From an uncultured Fibrobacter sp. (lineage in GTDB: Bacteria > Fibrobacterota > Fibrobacteria > Fibrobacterales > Fibrobacteraceae), in NCBI GenBank assembly GCA_946414025.1, contig CAMKMX010000009.1, positions 1 through 64,000 on the forward strand: a stretch of 64,000 bases of DNA, given 5' to 3'. How positions within the stretch are numbered: position 1 is the first letter of the stretch; every line of letters starts with the position of its first letter. The notes under the pieces are model-generated. The model was not told the origin of the DNA, searched no databases, and saw nothing but the letters and a program-made list of their open reading frames with translations. Shown piece by piece: positions 42,930-50,755 of this stretch. The translations under genes and the position numbers were made by a program.

Positions 42930-44495
42930 CTATTGCCTAAAATCCAGGCTATCCTGGGGAATTACGGTGAAGGGTTTCAACGCATCGAATTTAGAGACAG
43001 GACCCACGATAGAAATGGTCATCTTGTCGCGGGCAAAATATTTTGCAATCATGGCCTTCACCTGTTCAGGAGTGACGGCAGAAATTTCTTTCACGTAGTC
43101 CAGGTAGTGGTCAAAGGTCTTGCCCAGCAGTTCTCCCTTGGCAAAGATGGTGGCCGTAGAAGCAGGGGAATCGAACAGGCTGGGCAAGCTTTCAATCAGC
43201 GCTTTTTTCGCCTGTTCCAGTTCTTCTGCCGTCGGGCCTTCCTTGGCCAGCTTTTCCACTTCTTCAAAAATCAGCTTCAGGGCAAAATCCACGGACTCCA
43301 CCTTGGTCTGCAAGGCGATGGTGGTCATGGCGGTATCCCGATAGTCGTTACCCACAGTGCTGTAGATACTGTAGGCCAGGCCCTCGTCGCTACGCACGCG
43401 GTTCATGAGGCGGCTAGTAAAGCTTCCGCCACCCAAGATAAAGCTCGCCACCGCCGCCGGGTAGTAGTCGGGATGGGGGCGTTTCACGAAAGGCTGGTTG
43501 ATGGCAATGTTCGCCTGGGTAATGTCCTTGTCCACCACGTAGGTGCCGGGCTTACGCAGGTAAGCGAGAGGCTGCGGCGCCACAAAGGCGGAATCCGCAG
43601 GCTTAGAAGAAACGGTGGAAGTGTCCTTTTTCCAGTCGGCGAAAAATTCCTTAAGCATCTGCACGCTGGAATCCCGGTCCACATCACCGGACAAGGCAAA
43701 GATGATTCGGCTAGACTGGAACACCCCGCGGGAAAGCCGTTTCAGGTCGGCGTCAGTGACCTTCTTGTATTCGTCACCGGTAGCGTCCCACAAACGATTG
43801 TTAGGAGCGTAGTTCACCTTGGCACGCAAGGCCGAAAGCACCTTGGCAGGAGTATCGTAACGCTGTTCGTAAGCGGTGGCGGACTTGGTCTTTACGATTT
43901 CCAGCTGTTCCTTGTCAAAGGCGGGAGCGAGCAGCACCTTCTTTGTCAGCGCAAGCACCGATGGAAAGTCCTTGGTCAGGCAGTCAATGTCGAAAGAGGC
44001 GGTCCACACGCCGGCCGAAGAACCGACTCCGGCGCTGATAAACTCAAGGGTATCTTCCAGGGCGCCGGGGGCGATACCGCCACCGCCGCCACGCCTAAGC
44101 ATGGAGCCCAGCATCTCGAAGGCGGCCTCGTCCTTGATGGAGGCGGGGACTCTCGGATTCTCGAAATAGACCGTAAAATTCACCAGGGGCAAGCGGCGGT
44201 CGCTCACGATGTAACCGGTGACACCTTCGGCTATTTCTACCCGGTAATCCTTCGGGTAAGGCGCTACGTAGTTGTATTCCGGAAACTGGATGTCCTTGTA
44301 ACTGGCGGGGATGTCGGACTTTGCAGGCTGAGTTGCAGCACCGCTCTGTTCAGACACTGCGGCAGAATCCTTTGGGGTAGCAACCGTCGCAGTATTTTCC
44401 GTTGCAGGGGCAGGCGCGCTGGAACAAGCGGCAATAGAGGCCAAGAGGGCAGAGCCCACCAGCAACGATATGGTTTTCACATCATTTTTCTTCAT
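42930..44495 (-). CDS. M16 peptidase-family lipoprotein lacking the zinc motif
   Basis: The protein (about 521 residues from the ATG at 44495) has lipobox SIAAC and two M16-type halves: FTVYFENPRVPASIKDEAAF near residue 100-120 and RSDEGLAYSIYSTVGNDY near 370. The position of the zinc-binding HxxEH is occupied by FEMLGSMLRRGGGGG, without histidines. It is therefore probably a non-catalytic subunit or binding protein. M16 pairs usually include one active partner, and none is adjacent. The ATG has no Shine-Dalgarno, and a TATATT box ends 8 bases before it. Confidence 0.85.
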   Translation of the reverse strand: MKKNDVKTISLLVGSALLASIAACSSAPAPATENTATVATPKDSAAVSEQSGAATQPAKSDIPASYKDIQFPEYNYVAPYPKDYRVEIAEGVTGYIVSDRRLPLVNFTVYFENPRVPASIKDEAAFEMLGSMLRRGGGGGIAPGALEDTLEFISAGVGSSAGVWTASFDIDCLTKDFPSVLALTKKVLLAPAFDKEQLEIVKTKSATAYEQRYDTPAKVLSALRAKVNYAPNNRLWDATGDEYKKVTDADLKRLSRGVFQSSRIIFALSGDVDRDSSVQMLKEFFADWKKDTSTVSSKPADSAFVAPQPLAYLRKPGTYVVDKDITQANIAINQPFVKRPHPDYYPAAVASFILGGGSFTSRLMNRVRSDEGLAYSIYSTVGNDYRDTAMTTIALQTKVESVDFALKLIFEEVEKLAKEGPTAEELEQAKKALIESLPSLFDSPASTATIFAKGELLGKTFDHYLDYVKEISAVTPEQVKAMIAKYFARDKMTISIVGPVSKFDALKPFTVIPQDSLDFRQ

Positions 44496-44503
44496 CACCA
44501 AAC

Positions 44504-44509
44504 AATATA
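44504..44509 (-). promoter_or_regulatory. TATATT box 8 bases before an ATG (leaderless-type)
   Basis: On the minus strand AGCTATATT is followed by GTTTGGTG and the ATG at 44495. The spacing leaves no room for a leader if transcription starts 6-8 bases downstream of the box. Confidence 0.45.
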
Positions 44510-44553
44510 GCTATTCCCTCATTCCAAATTGGACTAAGGAATTTCAAAATAAT

Positions 44554-44583
44554 TTGGTTTATCGGGCTTTTTGAATGTATATT
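44554..44583 (+). promoter_or_regulatory. Promoter of the candidate small RNA
   Basis: TTGGTT (44554-44559) and TATATT (44578-44583) are separated by 18 bases on the plus strand. A start site near 44590 would fall at the first base pair of the hairpin-bounded RNA. Confidence 0.5.
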
Positions 44584-44591
44584 ATACTCAT

Positions 44592-44676
44592 AGCCTTTCC
44601 GGTGGATTCTAATTCGGCCTCCCATGGAGCGCCGCCCGTCTCCAAGAGAGACATACCCACCCGAAAGGCTTTTTTT
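44592..44676 (+). ncRNA. Candidate three-way-junction small RNA with terminator
   Basis: The segment is bounded by a long stem: AGCCTTTC-C-GGTGG (44592-44605) pairs with CCACC-C-GAAAGGCT (44657-44670), 13 bp with one C-C mismatch, and six Ts follow. Inside are two more hairpins, GGC-CTCC-CAT-GGAG-C-GCC and GTCTC-CAAGA-GAGAC, which make a three-way junction. A TATATT promoter box lies 9-14 bases upstream. It is on the plus strand between two minus-strand genes, so it is neither a leader nor a plain terminator for them. It resembles no family I know. A weak ORF overlapping it (44575-44796) is not credible. Confidence 0.6.
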
Positions 44677-44693
44677 GTACCCGGAGCAATGAC

Positions 44694-45722
44694 TCAGCTG
44701 AAACGGCCGGCCAGCTGCTTGCGACGGCGGCCCCGTTCGGATACCACCGCTTCAATCAGGAACAGCAGGGCCGCAATCCCGAGGAAAATCTGGTAGCGGT
44801 CCTGGTAATTTTCAAAGCGGTCGCTTGCCTGATCCTTCTTTTCGAGGGTGGCAATTTCGGTCAGCACCTTCTGCAGCTGGAACTCACCGGGGCTCGCGTA
44901 AAAGTACAACCCGCCGGTAGCGCTTGCAATTTCTTGAAGAGTCCCGTCTTCTAGGCGGGTGGTCACGATGTTCCCTTGCATGTCCTTTTTGTAGGCCACT
45001 TCTCCGTTCTTGGTCTTGACAGGGATTGGCACACCTTCGCGAGAACCGATACCCACCGTATAGATGCGGATGCCCATCTCGGCGGCTTCCTTGGCGGCAT
45101 TGACGGCGGCGTCTTCAAGCTCTTCGCCGTCACTCATGAGGACCATTACCGAATACTTGCCCGCCCCGCCGGAGTTGCGGAACAAATCCATCCCCTTGCG
45201 GATGGCCTTTTCCAGGTTCGTTCCCGGCATGAGCCAGCCCGGCTCCAGTTCCCGAAGCATCATCTGCACGGTTCCGTAGTCCAGTGTCAGAGGCACCATC
45301 ACCTGGGCCTCGCCGCTAAAGGCCACTAGACCCACGCGGTCGCCGGTGAGAGATTCCAGGAACGAGGCAATCTCGTGACGGCTACGCACCAGACGGTTGG
45401 GCTTGATGTCTTCGGCCAGCATGGAAAGGGAAATATCCTGCAGCAGCACCAAATCCAGACCGCGACGCTCCACGTGTTCTAGCTTATGGCCCCACTGGGG
45501 CCTTGCAAGGGCAACGAACAAAAAGGCAATCGCCAAAAGGAGGATCAGAACCTTGGCAAGCCTCCGCCAGGGAGACACGCTGGTCGAAAGCTTGGGCAGC
45601 ATGGAAAGGGACACGAACCGCTCCGCCAGTTTTTTACGGCGGTAAAAGGCATAATAGAACAAAAGGGCAAAAAATGGCAGGGTAAAAAGTCCCCACAAAA
45701 AGCTCGGTTCCGCAAATCGCAT
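44694..45722 (-). CDS. VWA-domain membrane protein, BatB-like
   Basis: The 342-residue protein has the Bat plan. Two N-terminal membrane segments come first (FLWGLFTLPFFALLFYYAFY and VLILLLAIAFLFVALA), then a VWA domain with an intact metal site (LQDISLSM, MPGTNLEKA, LMSDGEE), and a C-terminal membrane segment. Bat proteins are tied to stress tolerance in Bacteroides and Leptospira and may work with a MoxR ATPase, absent here. The ATG at 45722 follows TGGAG. An upstream frame to 45803 is rejected. The related BatA-like gene lies beyond the GGDEF-like gene. Confidence 0.88.
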   Translation of the reverse strand: MRFAEPSFLWGLFTLPFFALLFYYAFYRRKKLAERFVSLSMLPKLSTSVSPWRRLAKVLILLLAIAFLFVALARPQWGHKLEHVERRGLDLVLLQDISLSMLAEDIKPNRLVRSRHEIASFLESLTGDRVGLVAFSGEAQVMVPLTLDYGTVQMMLRELEPGWLMPGTNLEKAIRKGMDLFRNSGGAGKYSVMVLMSDGEELEDAAVNAAKEAAEMGIRIYTVGIGSREGVPIPVKTKNGEVAYKKDMQGNIVTTRLEDGTLQEIASATGGLYFYASPGEFQLQKVLTEIATLEKKDQASDRFENYQDRYQIFLGIAALLFLIEAVVSERGRRRKQLAGRFS

Positions 45723-45772
45723 GGACAGACTCCAGAAAAAAAACGGCGCGGGGCAGGGCCCGCATACCCATG

Positions 45773-45778
45773 AATATA
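45773..45778 (-). promoter_or_regulatory. TATATT promoter box for the BatB-like gene
   Basis: On the minus strand CCTTTTTTTG is followed by TATATT about 50 bases before the ATG at 45722. It is the same T-run plus TATATT design seen before the CotH gene at 33970. Confidence 0.5.
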
Positions 45779-45880
45779 CAAAAAAAGGGCTTTTTCGCCC
45801 CATTTTTTCAAAAAAATGACCCCAAAAACGGGAAAAATCACATTTATTTGCGGGCGATGACTTTTTTGTTAAAAAAAAGA

Positions 45881-45886
45881 TATATT
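45881..45886 (+). promoter_or_regulatory. TATATT promoter box for the GGDEF-like gene
   Basis: A run of eight As and GA precede TATATT, 28 bases before the ATG at 45914. The site is divergent from the BatB promoter region. The ribosome binding site of the gene is weak (AGGG near 45903). Confidence 0.45.
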
Positions 45887-45913
45887 TTACTTATTGGATT
45901 ATAGGGTAAATCT

Positions 45914-47032
45914 ATGGAAATCAATCCCTTTGTAGTCGAAATCGATCTCATAAGCATCGCCATTCTCCTGATGGTGCGTTATGGCATCACGGAGCGGGCC
46001 TCCCGCCTCAGAGAAGTTCACGTTTTCCGATACCTGGTGGACCTGTCCATCGCTTTCTGCGTCCTGAATTCTACAGGACAGTTCATTCCCTCCACTTACA
46101 TCCCCGTCATCAAGATTATCAACGGCCTCAAGATCGTCACCTGCATCTGCATGGGTTGTTCCTGGTTCCTGACCGTATTCTTTATTACGTCCACAAGCAC
46201 CTACCACCTTCGCAATAAGTTCATCCCCATATTGTTGCCAAGCCTTGTGGTAAGTGCCATGGCCATCATAGATGTCTTGAGCAACCTGACAGAACCGCCT
46301 CTCGACATGAGACCCCATGTGTGGATTTTGCTGAACATCCTGACGATTGTCTATGTGGTATCCGCGTCGATCCTGTGCCTGACCAAGGCCCGCAAGTGCA
46401 CCAACAGGATTCGCCGTCGTAGCCTTTACCTGCTTTCGGGAGCCATGGCTTTCCCCCTGCTTCTGCTTGTGGTACAGGCCAAATTCTACGATATGCCCAT
46501 CACGTCACCCTCGTTTGTCATCGTCACTCTATTTATTCACCTGACCTCGTTGCGCAGGAGAATTACCGTCGATGAAATCACCAAGCTCAACAATGACAAC
46601 AAACTTGCAGACTACCTGGATGCCATTACCCAAAAACAGAACCCTGCCAAGAGACTGTTTTTTGTGAAAATCGACATCGACAAGTTCAAGGCCATGAAAA
46701 AGAAATACGGGGGTGTGGCCGCAGCCATAGCCCTCCAAAAAATGGCCTCGTTCCTACGGCAGCAATGCATCAATCGCGGGTCTTTTATCGCCCGTTACAG
46801 CACTTCGTCTTTTGCCATTGTTACCGAATGTAACGATTTCTCCGAGATAGAGACTCTGGCCAACAGGCTGATTGCCACCAGCGCCACCAGCGAAGAACTT
46901 GCCCAGGGTCCGTGGCCCATTACCTTCTCCATCTACTGGTCCGAATTCGGCACGCCCACCACCAAGACGGTTGACGATCTAATCGAAAACTGCACCAGGA
47001 ACTGCTACAAACCTTCAGTAGATGGGGAGTAG
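45914..47032 (+). CDS. Membrane protein with degenerate GGDEF domain
   Basis: The 372-residue protein has about six N-terminal membrane segments (residues 10-205). A C-terminal domain then looks like a diguanylate cyclase: DEITKLNNDNKLADYLD matches the usual D-x-L-T-x-L-x-N start, and VKIDIDKFKAMKKKYG the substrate-binding strand. At the active loop, ARYSTSSFAIV replaces R-x-GGDEF. The signature residues are lost, so catalysis is not expected. Such domains may act as receptors or partners. It lies on the plus strand between the BatB and BatA genes and ends 1 base from the BatA stop. Confidence 0.8.
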   Translation: MEINPFVVEIDLISIAILLMVRYGITERASRLREVHVFRYLVDLSIAFCVLNSTGQFIPSTYIPVIKIINGLKIVTCICMGCSWFLTVFFITSTSTYHLRNKFIPILLPSLVVSAMAIIDVLSNLTEPPLDMRPHVWILLNILTIVYVVSASILCLTKARKCTNRIRRRSLYLLSGAMAFPLLLLVVQAKFYDMPITSPSFVIVTLFIHLTSLRRRITVDEITKLNNDNKLADYLDAITQKQNPAKRLFFVKIDIDKFKAMKKKYGGVAAAIALQKMASFLRQQCINRGSFIARYSTSSFAIVTECNDFSEIETLANRLIATSATSEELAQGPWPITFSIYWSEFGTPTTKTVDDLIENCTRNCYKPSVDGE

Positions 47033-47033
47033 C

Positions 47034-48134
47034 CTACGGAATCCGCACAAAGCGGGTGTTGGCAAGAATCAGCTCCAGCAGAATGAGGAGCGCACCCACC
47101 AAAAGCCAGGGGTAGAACTTTTCGGCGTAGCGAGCGTAGGCCACCGTCTCGATTTCGGATTTTTCCAGCTGGTCTATTTCGGAATAAATTTCTTCTAGCT
47201 GTTCCTTGTTTTCGGCCCGGTAGAACTTTCCGCCGGTCTTTTGCGCCACCGCCTTGAGGGTGGTTTCGTCGACTCCTTTTTCAGGCGTAATATCCTCTTC
47301 TATCCACGAGATTTCACCCGTCCAAGGATTTCTTCCAAAGTCAAGATATTTTCCTTTTCTTTTACCAACACCAACTGTATATACTTTCGCTCCTAAAGAC
47401 TGCGCTACCTCAGCAGCACGAACAGGCGGAACTGCGCTATTATTGTCCGAGCCATCTGTCAATAAAACTACAACTTTTGACTTTGCTTCAGATTTTTGTA
47501 AACGAGCGAGAGCCGTCATAAGCCCATCACCCAAAGCCGTAAGCTGCATCGATGAGTCCCTCGATAAATCATCCGACGCTCCGAGTATTTCTAACAAGCT
47601 CCCATAATCTAGAGTCAAAGGGCACAATGTCACAGCCCTCGTACCGAAGGCAGACAGGCCAATGCGGTCACCATGCCGTTTCTGGATGAACTCCGCAATA
47701 ACCTGCTGAGCATAACCCATGCGGGTATATTTCCAGTAGTCTCCGGACTTGTATATTCTTTCAGCATTTAAAACCCCGAGTTTCGCCTGTTCCGTGCGGG
47801 TCAACATGTCCAGCGTGCCCATAGAACCCGACACATCCAGCACCAGCATAATATCCACACCATCGGTATTGGTGTACTCCACCTCGGTGGCATTTTGCGG
47901 GCGGGCAAGTGCCACCACAAAGCAGCACAGGGCCGCAAGGCGGAGCGCCGGCACAATGTGGCGCATGCGCACCCGGTGGCTAGGCGATGCTTTTTTGGCT
48001 ATGGCCAGGGCCGGGAACTTGATGGTGCTCTTGCGACGCTGCTGGCGGTAAACGTAGAGCGCCACAAGCACAGGAACAAGCAGCAACAGCCAAAAGGCTT
48101 CGGGATTCTGAAAATGTAACGAACCGATATCCAT
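47034..48134 (-). CDS. VWA-domain membrane protein, BatA-like
   Basis: The 366-residue protein begins MDIGSLHFQNPEAFWLLLL. Two membrane segments precede the VWA domain, whose metal site is intact (LVLDVSGSMG, then TALGDGLMTA and LLTDGSDNNSA). A final membrane segment closes it (YPWLLVGALLILLELILA). It matches the BatA partner of the BatB-like gene in the Bat aerotolerance system. The ATG at 48134 follows GGAG, which is preferred over an upstream frame to 48164. The TATATT box at 48163-48168 is its likely promoter. Confidence 0.9.
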   Translation of the reverse strand: MDIGSLHFQNPEAFWLLLLVPVLVALYVYRQQRRKSTIKFPALAIAKKASPSHRVRMRHIVPALRLAALCCFVVALARPQNATEVEYTNTDGVDIMLVLDVSGSMGTLDMLTRTEQAKLGVLNAERIYKSGDYWKYTRMGYAQQVIAEFIQKRHGDRIGLSAFGTRAVTLCPLTLDYGSLLEILGASDDLSRDSSMQLTALGDGLMTALARLQKSEAKSKVVVLLTDGSDNNSAVPPVRAAEVAQSLGAKVYTVGVGKRKGKYLDFGRNPWTGEISWIEEDITPEKGVDETTLKAVAQKTGGKFYRAENKEQLEEIYSEIDQLEKSEIETVAYARYAEKFYPWLLVGALLILLELILANTRFVRIP

Positions 48135-48162
48135 CTTGACTCCGAAAAATCTTTTCGGACAC

Positions 48163-48168
48163 AATATA
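48163..48168 (-). promoter_or_regulatory. TATATT promoter box for the BatA-like gene
   Basis: On the minus strand AATTGTATATTGTGTCC lies about 30 bases before the ATG at 48134. It is close to a divergent TATATT box at 48211. Confidence 0.45.
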
Positions 48169-48210
48169 CAATTTTACGGCTCCTTAGACCCAATCCCCTA
48201 TTTTTTTTTG

Positions 48211-48494
48211 TATATTGTTATTGTCTTAGCATCAATCCCGCTGACAGCGTATTCGATTCGGGCGGGCCGTTTAACTCTCTGCTTGACATCGTCCACCCTT
48301 TGCAGGTCAAGACAACCGGCAATTCGTGAGACAGCTATCCCTGTGGGGGTCGGCCCCATGATGATTAACGTAGAGCACCGTCCACATTTGTGGACTTCAT
48401 CAATCTGTCATAAACAGGTTTGTGAACAGGTGTTCTGCGTTCATTCGACACATACTCCTGTTTACACACCTCAACAACCATACAGGAGCAATCC
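48211..48494 (+). promoter_or_regulatory. Promoter and long structured leader of the Rpn-like gene
   Basis: Nine Ts and a G precede TATATT (48211-48216), giving a leader of about 270 bases with no ORF. The leader contains several hairpins: CTTGAC pairing with GTCAAG near 48280-48310, GGGG-TCGG-CCCC near 48346, GTCCACA-TT-TGTGGAC at about 48382-48397, and TAAACAGG pairing with CCTGTTTA just before the ribosome binding site. The last could hide or expose the AGGAG of the gene. A regulatory function is inferred. Confidence 0.45.
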
Positions 48495-49481
48495 ATGAAT
48501 CGAACACAACACTATTCCTTGCTCAAGGCAATGGAAATGGACAAGAACAACCTCCTCAAGTACCAGGAACTTTACAAATATGCCTACATCCTTAGCGACG
48601 GCATTTTCAAGATTGTTTTCGCCGAGGAAAAGGACCACTCGCTTCTCATCTCGCTGGTGAACGCGATGCTGGGTCTGCAGGGCGACGACGCCATCAAGGA
48701 CATCTCACTCGAAATGCAGGAATTCCCAGGGGTATTCAACAAAAAAGACTGTATCCTGGACATCATCGGCACGACCAATGCCGGCGAAAAGGTGCTGGTG
48801 GAGGTGCAACAACAGGGGGATGACTTGTTCCGTGACCGAGTAGAATACTACATCTCTCGCGTCATCGAAAACCAAGTGCACACCAGCGAAAAATACGAAC
48901 TACCCCGCATCTACTTTCTTGGACTTCTCGATTTCGAGATGTTCCCGGAAGAGCCCACAGAATATATCCACCACGTCGATGAAATGTGTCACGGTAAAAA
49001 ATTTTTCCCTAAAGTTCAGAAGATTTTTGTTGAAATCGACAAGTTTTTCGAGCTCGAAAAGGCGGGAGTCACCGCAAGCGACAATTCCGAGGCGGCGCAG
49101 TGGCTTCGTGCCATCAAGGTGATTATCAAAGAAGAGCCCGTTCCCGAAAAGATTATGCAGAACGAAACATTCCGGCACTTGCTTGATTCTGTGAAATTGA
49201 TTAACTTTGTAGAAGAACTTTTCAATGCCGAGGTAAAGAATATGACGGACTTGAAAGCAGAACACGAAATCGGTTTTTCTGAAGGCAGGGTGCAAGGCCG
49301 TACCGAAGGGTTCGTCCAGGGAAAGACCGAAGGTTTCGCCCAAGGCAAGACCGAAGGATTCAGCCAGGGTCGCAAGGAAGAACGTGCTGACTCTATAGCC
49401 GTCCTACGCGAAATGGGCCTGTCTGCAGAAAAGGTCGCTGAATTTCAGGAAAGAATCGAGACGCTGAACAAAAAACAGTAA
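48495..49481 (+). CDS. Rpn-like PD-(D/E)XK nuclease family protein
   Basis: The 328-residue protein resembles the recombination-promoting nuclease / putative transposase group. It has FKIVFAEEKDHSLLISLVNAML, then the nuclease core with aspartate in DCILDIIGTT and the E-x-Q pair in VLVEVQQQGDDLFRDRVEYY. The C-terminus carries a collagen-like run of eight-residue repeats (QGRTEGFV, QGKTEGFA, QGKTEGFS), then ends in a helix. Such proteins are believed to cut DNA and promote recombination without being part of an IS with ends. AGGAG precedes the ATG. Confidence 0.88.
   Translation: MNRTQHYSLLKAMEMDKNNLLKYQELYKYAYILSDGIFKIVFAEEKDHSLLISLVNAMLGLQGDDAIKDISLEMQEFPGVFNKKDCILDIIGTTNAGEKVLVEVQQQGDDLFRDRVEYYISRVIENQVHTSEKYELPRIYFLGLLDFEMFPEEPTEYIHHVDEMCHGKKFFPKVQKIFVEIDKFFELEKAGVTASDNSEAAQWLRAIKVIIKEEPVPEKIMQNETFRHLLDSVKLINFVEELFNAEVKNMTDLKAEHEIGFSEGRVQGRTEGFVQGKTEGFAQGKTEGFSQGRKEERADSIAVLREMGLSAEKVAEFQERIETLNKKQ
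49281..49376 (+). repeat. In-frame 24-bp coding repeats
   Basis: About four 24-bp units encode the eight-residue repeats QGRTEGFV, QGKTEGFA, QGKTEGFS. As the unit is a multiple of three, copy number can change without frameshift. Length variation between strains is expected for such repeats. Confidence 0.8.
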
Positions 49482-49505
49482 AAGTCCGGTTCAAGCCGAT
49501 ATATC

Positions 49506-49536
49506 AAAAGCCTATGGATTGTCTCCATGGGCTTTT
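49506..49536. terminator. Bidirectional intrinsic terminator
   Basis: AAAAGCCTATGGA pairs with TCCATGGGCTTTT around TTGTC to give a 13-bp stem with A- and T-runs on both sides. It lies between the convergent Rpn-like and acyltransferase genes and can serve both. Confidence 0.85.
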
Positions 49537-49543
49537 CTGATTC

Positions 49544-50737
49544 CTACTTCCCAGCCGCTTTCGCCTTGGCACGCTTGCGGCGCCAGGTCTTGAATTCCAT
49601 GTACAGGGTACTGACGGTATAGATGAAGACCATCAGGATCAAGGTATTCAAGGGCTTGTTCAGATTGCAAATGCCCCAGGCGATGGTGATAATCGGCAGG
49701 TGGATCAAGTAGGGGTAGAAACTGGCGCGGCCCACCTTGCGGACCAGCGGAATGCAGAAGAACCTGGCCGCAAATCCCTTGCCACTCAGGAGCGAAAGCA
49801 GGAACAGCCCGTAAAGCAGAATCGGGAGGCTGTGATGGAAGAAATAGTTCACGCCGGGGTTCCATTCGGGCCGAAGCAGGAACAGGCTCCCGTAAATGGC
49901 GGCAAGAATCACCGCCTGGGCAATGCCGCTTGCAAATTTCTTCTTGAGGAAATCGAACCCGCCCTCGCTGTACAGGCGGAAAAGTACCATGCCGAACAGG
50001 TATTCAAAAATACGGACCGGTGCGAAGATGTGGAAGAAACGGTACTTGGCCTCGTAGCCGCTGAACCACAGGTTGTCGGAAGCCCCGAAGAAAACTGCCC
50101 ACAGAATTCCTGGAATAAACAGCGTGCCGAACAGCACCCAGAGCGTGCGGTAGTTCTGGCGGAAAAGCCAGCGGCTGAACCAAGGCGTGATGGCGTAGCA
50201 CATAAAAAAGCTGGTCAATGACCAAGAAGGCTCATTCAGTTTCATGCCCAGGTCAGGCACAATGGACCAAGTGAGGGAAAGGTGCAAAAACAGGCTCCGC
50301 CAGGGGTGGGTCATCTTGGCAAGACCCGCCGAGGCGCAGTCGCCGATTTCAGAAAGCCCTGGCAGGTGGGTGTAGCCGCTGAACTTGAACACCAGCACCA
50401 CGAACATCAAGAGCGTCATGAAAAAATGCAGACGGTAGAGTTTCGCGATGCGGGCGAACATGAAGGGAATCACGGGGATGCGCCGTTCCGGATCGCTGAA
50501 CTTGCTTGCAAACAAGAATCCCGCAAACACGTAGAAGATGCCCGCCGCAAAGGCAGGAGCGCTGATGATGGGCATGAGCCACTTGCAGTCCTGCATGTAA
50601 TTCAGCGCGCTGGAACTGCCCAGGTGGAGCATCACGATGTTCACGCTAGCCAAAAGCCTAAGCCCGTCAATAGCCGGAAAGTAGTTCGGCTTGGAGGCAG
50701 TTGGCTTTGCCGCACAATCTGTCGAGTTGTTTTCCAT
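49544..50737 (-). CDS. Acyltransferase family 3 membrane protein
   Basis: The 397-residue protein has about ten membrane segments and the family opening FPAIDGLRLLASVNIVMLHL, with the conserved histidine near residue 40. Family members move acetyl or other acyl groups onto surface glycans or lipids. The ATG at 50737 is chosen; an upstream TTG is possible. It lies 18 bases downstream of the LysR regulator gene, so the two are probably co-transcribed. The acceptor is unknown. Confidence 0.88.
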   Translation of the reverse strand: MENNSTDCAAKPTASKPNYFPAIDGLRLLASVNIVMLHLGSSSALNYMQDCKWLMPIISAPAFAAGIFYVFAGFLFASKFSDPERRIPVIPFMFARIAKLYRLHFFMTLLMFVVLVFKFSGYTHLPGLSEIGDCASAGLAKMTHPWRSLFLHLSLTWSIVPDLGMKLNEPSWSLTSFFMCYAITPWFSRWLFRQNYRTLWVLFGTLFIPGILWAVFFGASDNLWFSGYEAKYRFFHIFAPVRIFEYLFGMVLFRLYSEGGFDFLKKKFASGIAQAVILAAIYGSLFLLRPEWNPGVNYFFHHSLPILLYGLFLLSLLSGKGFAARFFCIPLVRKVGRASFYPYLIHLPIITIAWGICNLNKPLNTLILMVFIYTVSTLYMEFKTWRRKRAKAKAAGK

Positions 50738-50755
50738 GGCTGCCAAAAATAGCTA

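Noticed and set aside
42933..44510. 525-codon open frame opposite the M16-like gene
   Set aside because: Histidine-, glycine- and arginine-rich composition typical of an antisense frame, with no domain.
44575..44796. 73-codon plus-strand frame between the M16-like and BatB genes
   Set aside because: It runs over the hairpins and terminator of the candidate small RNA and into BatB, without a ribosome binding site.
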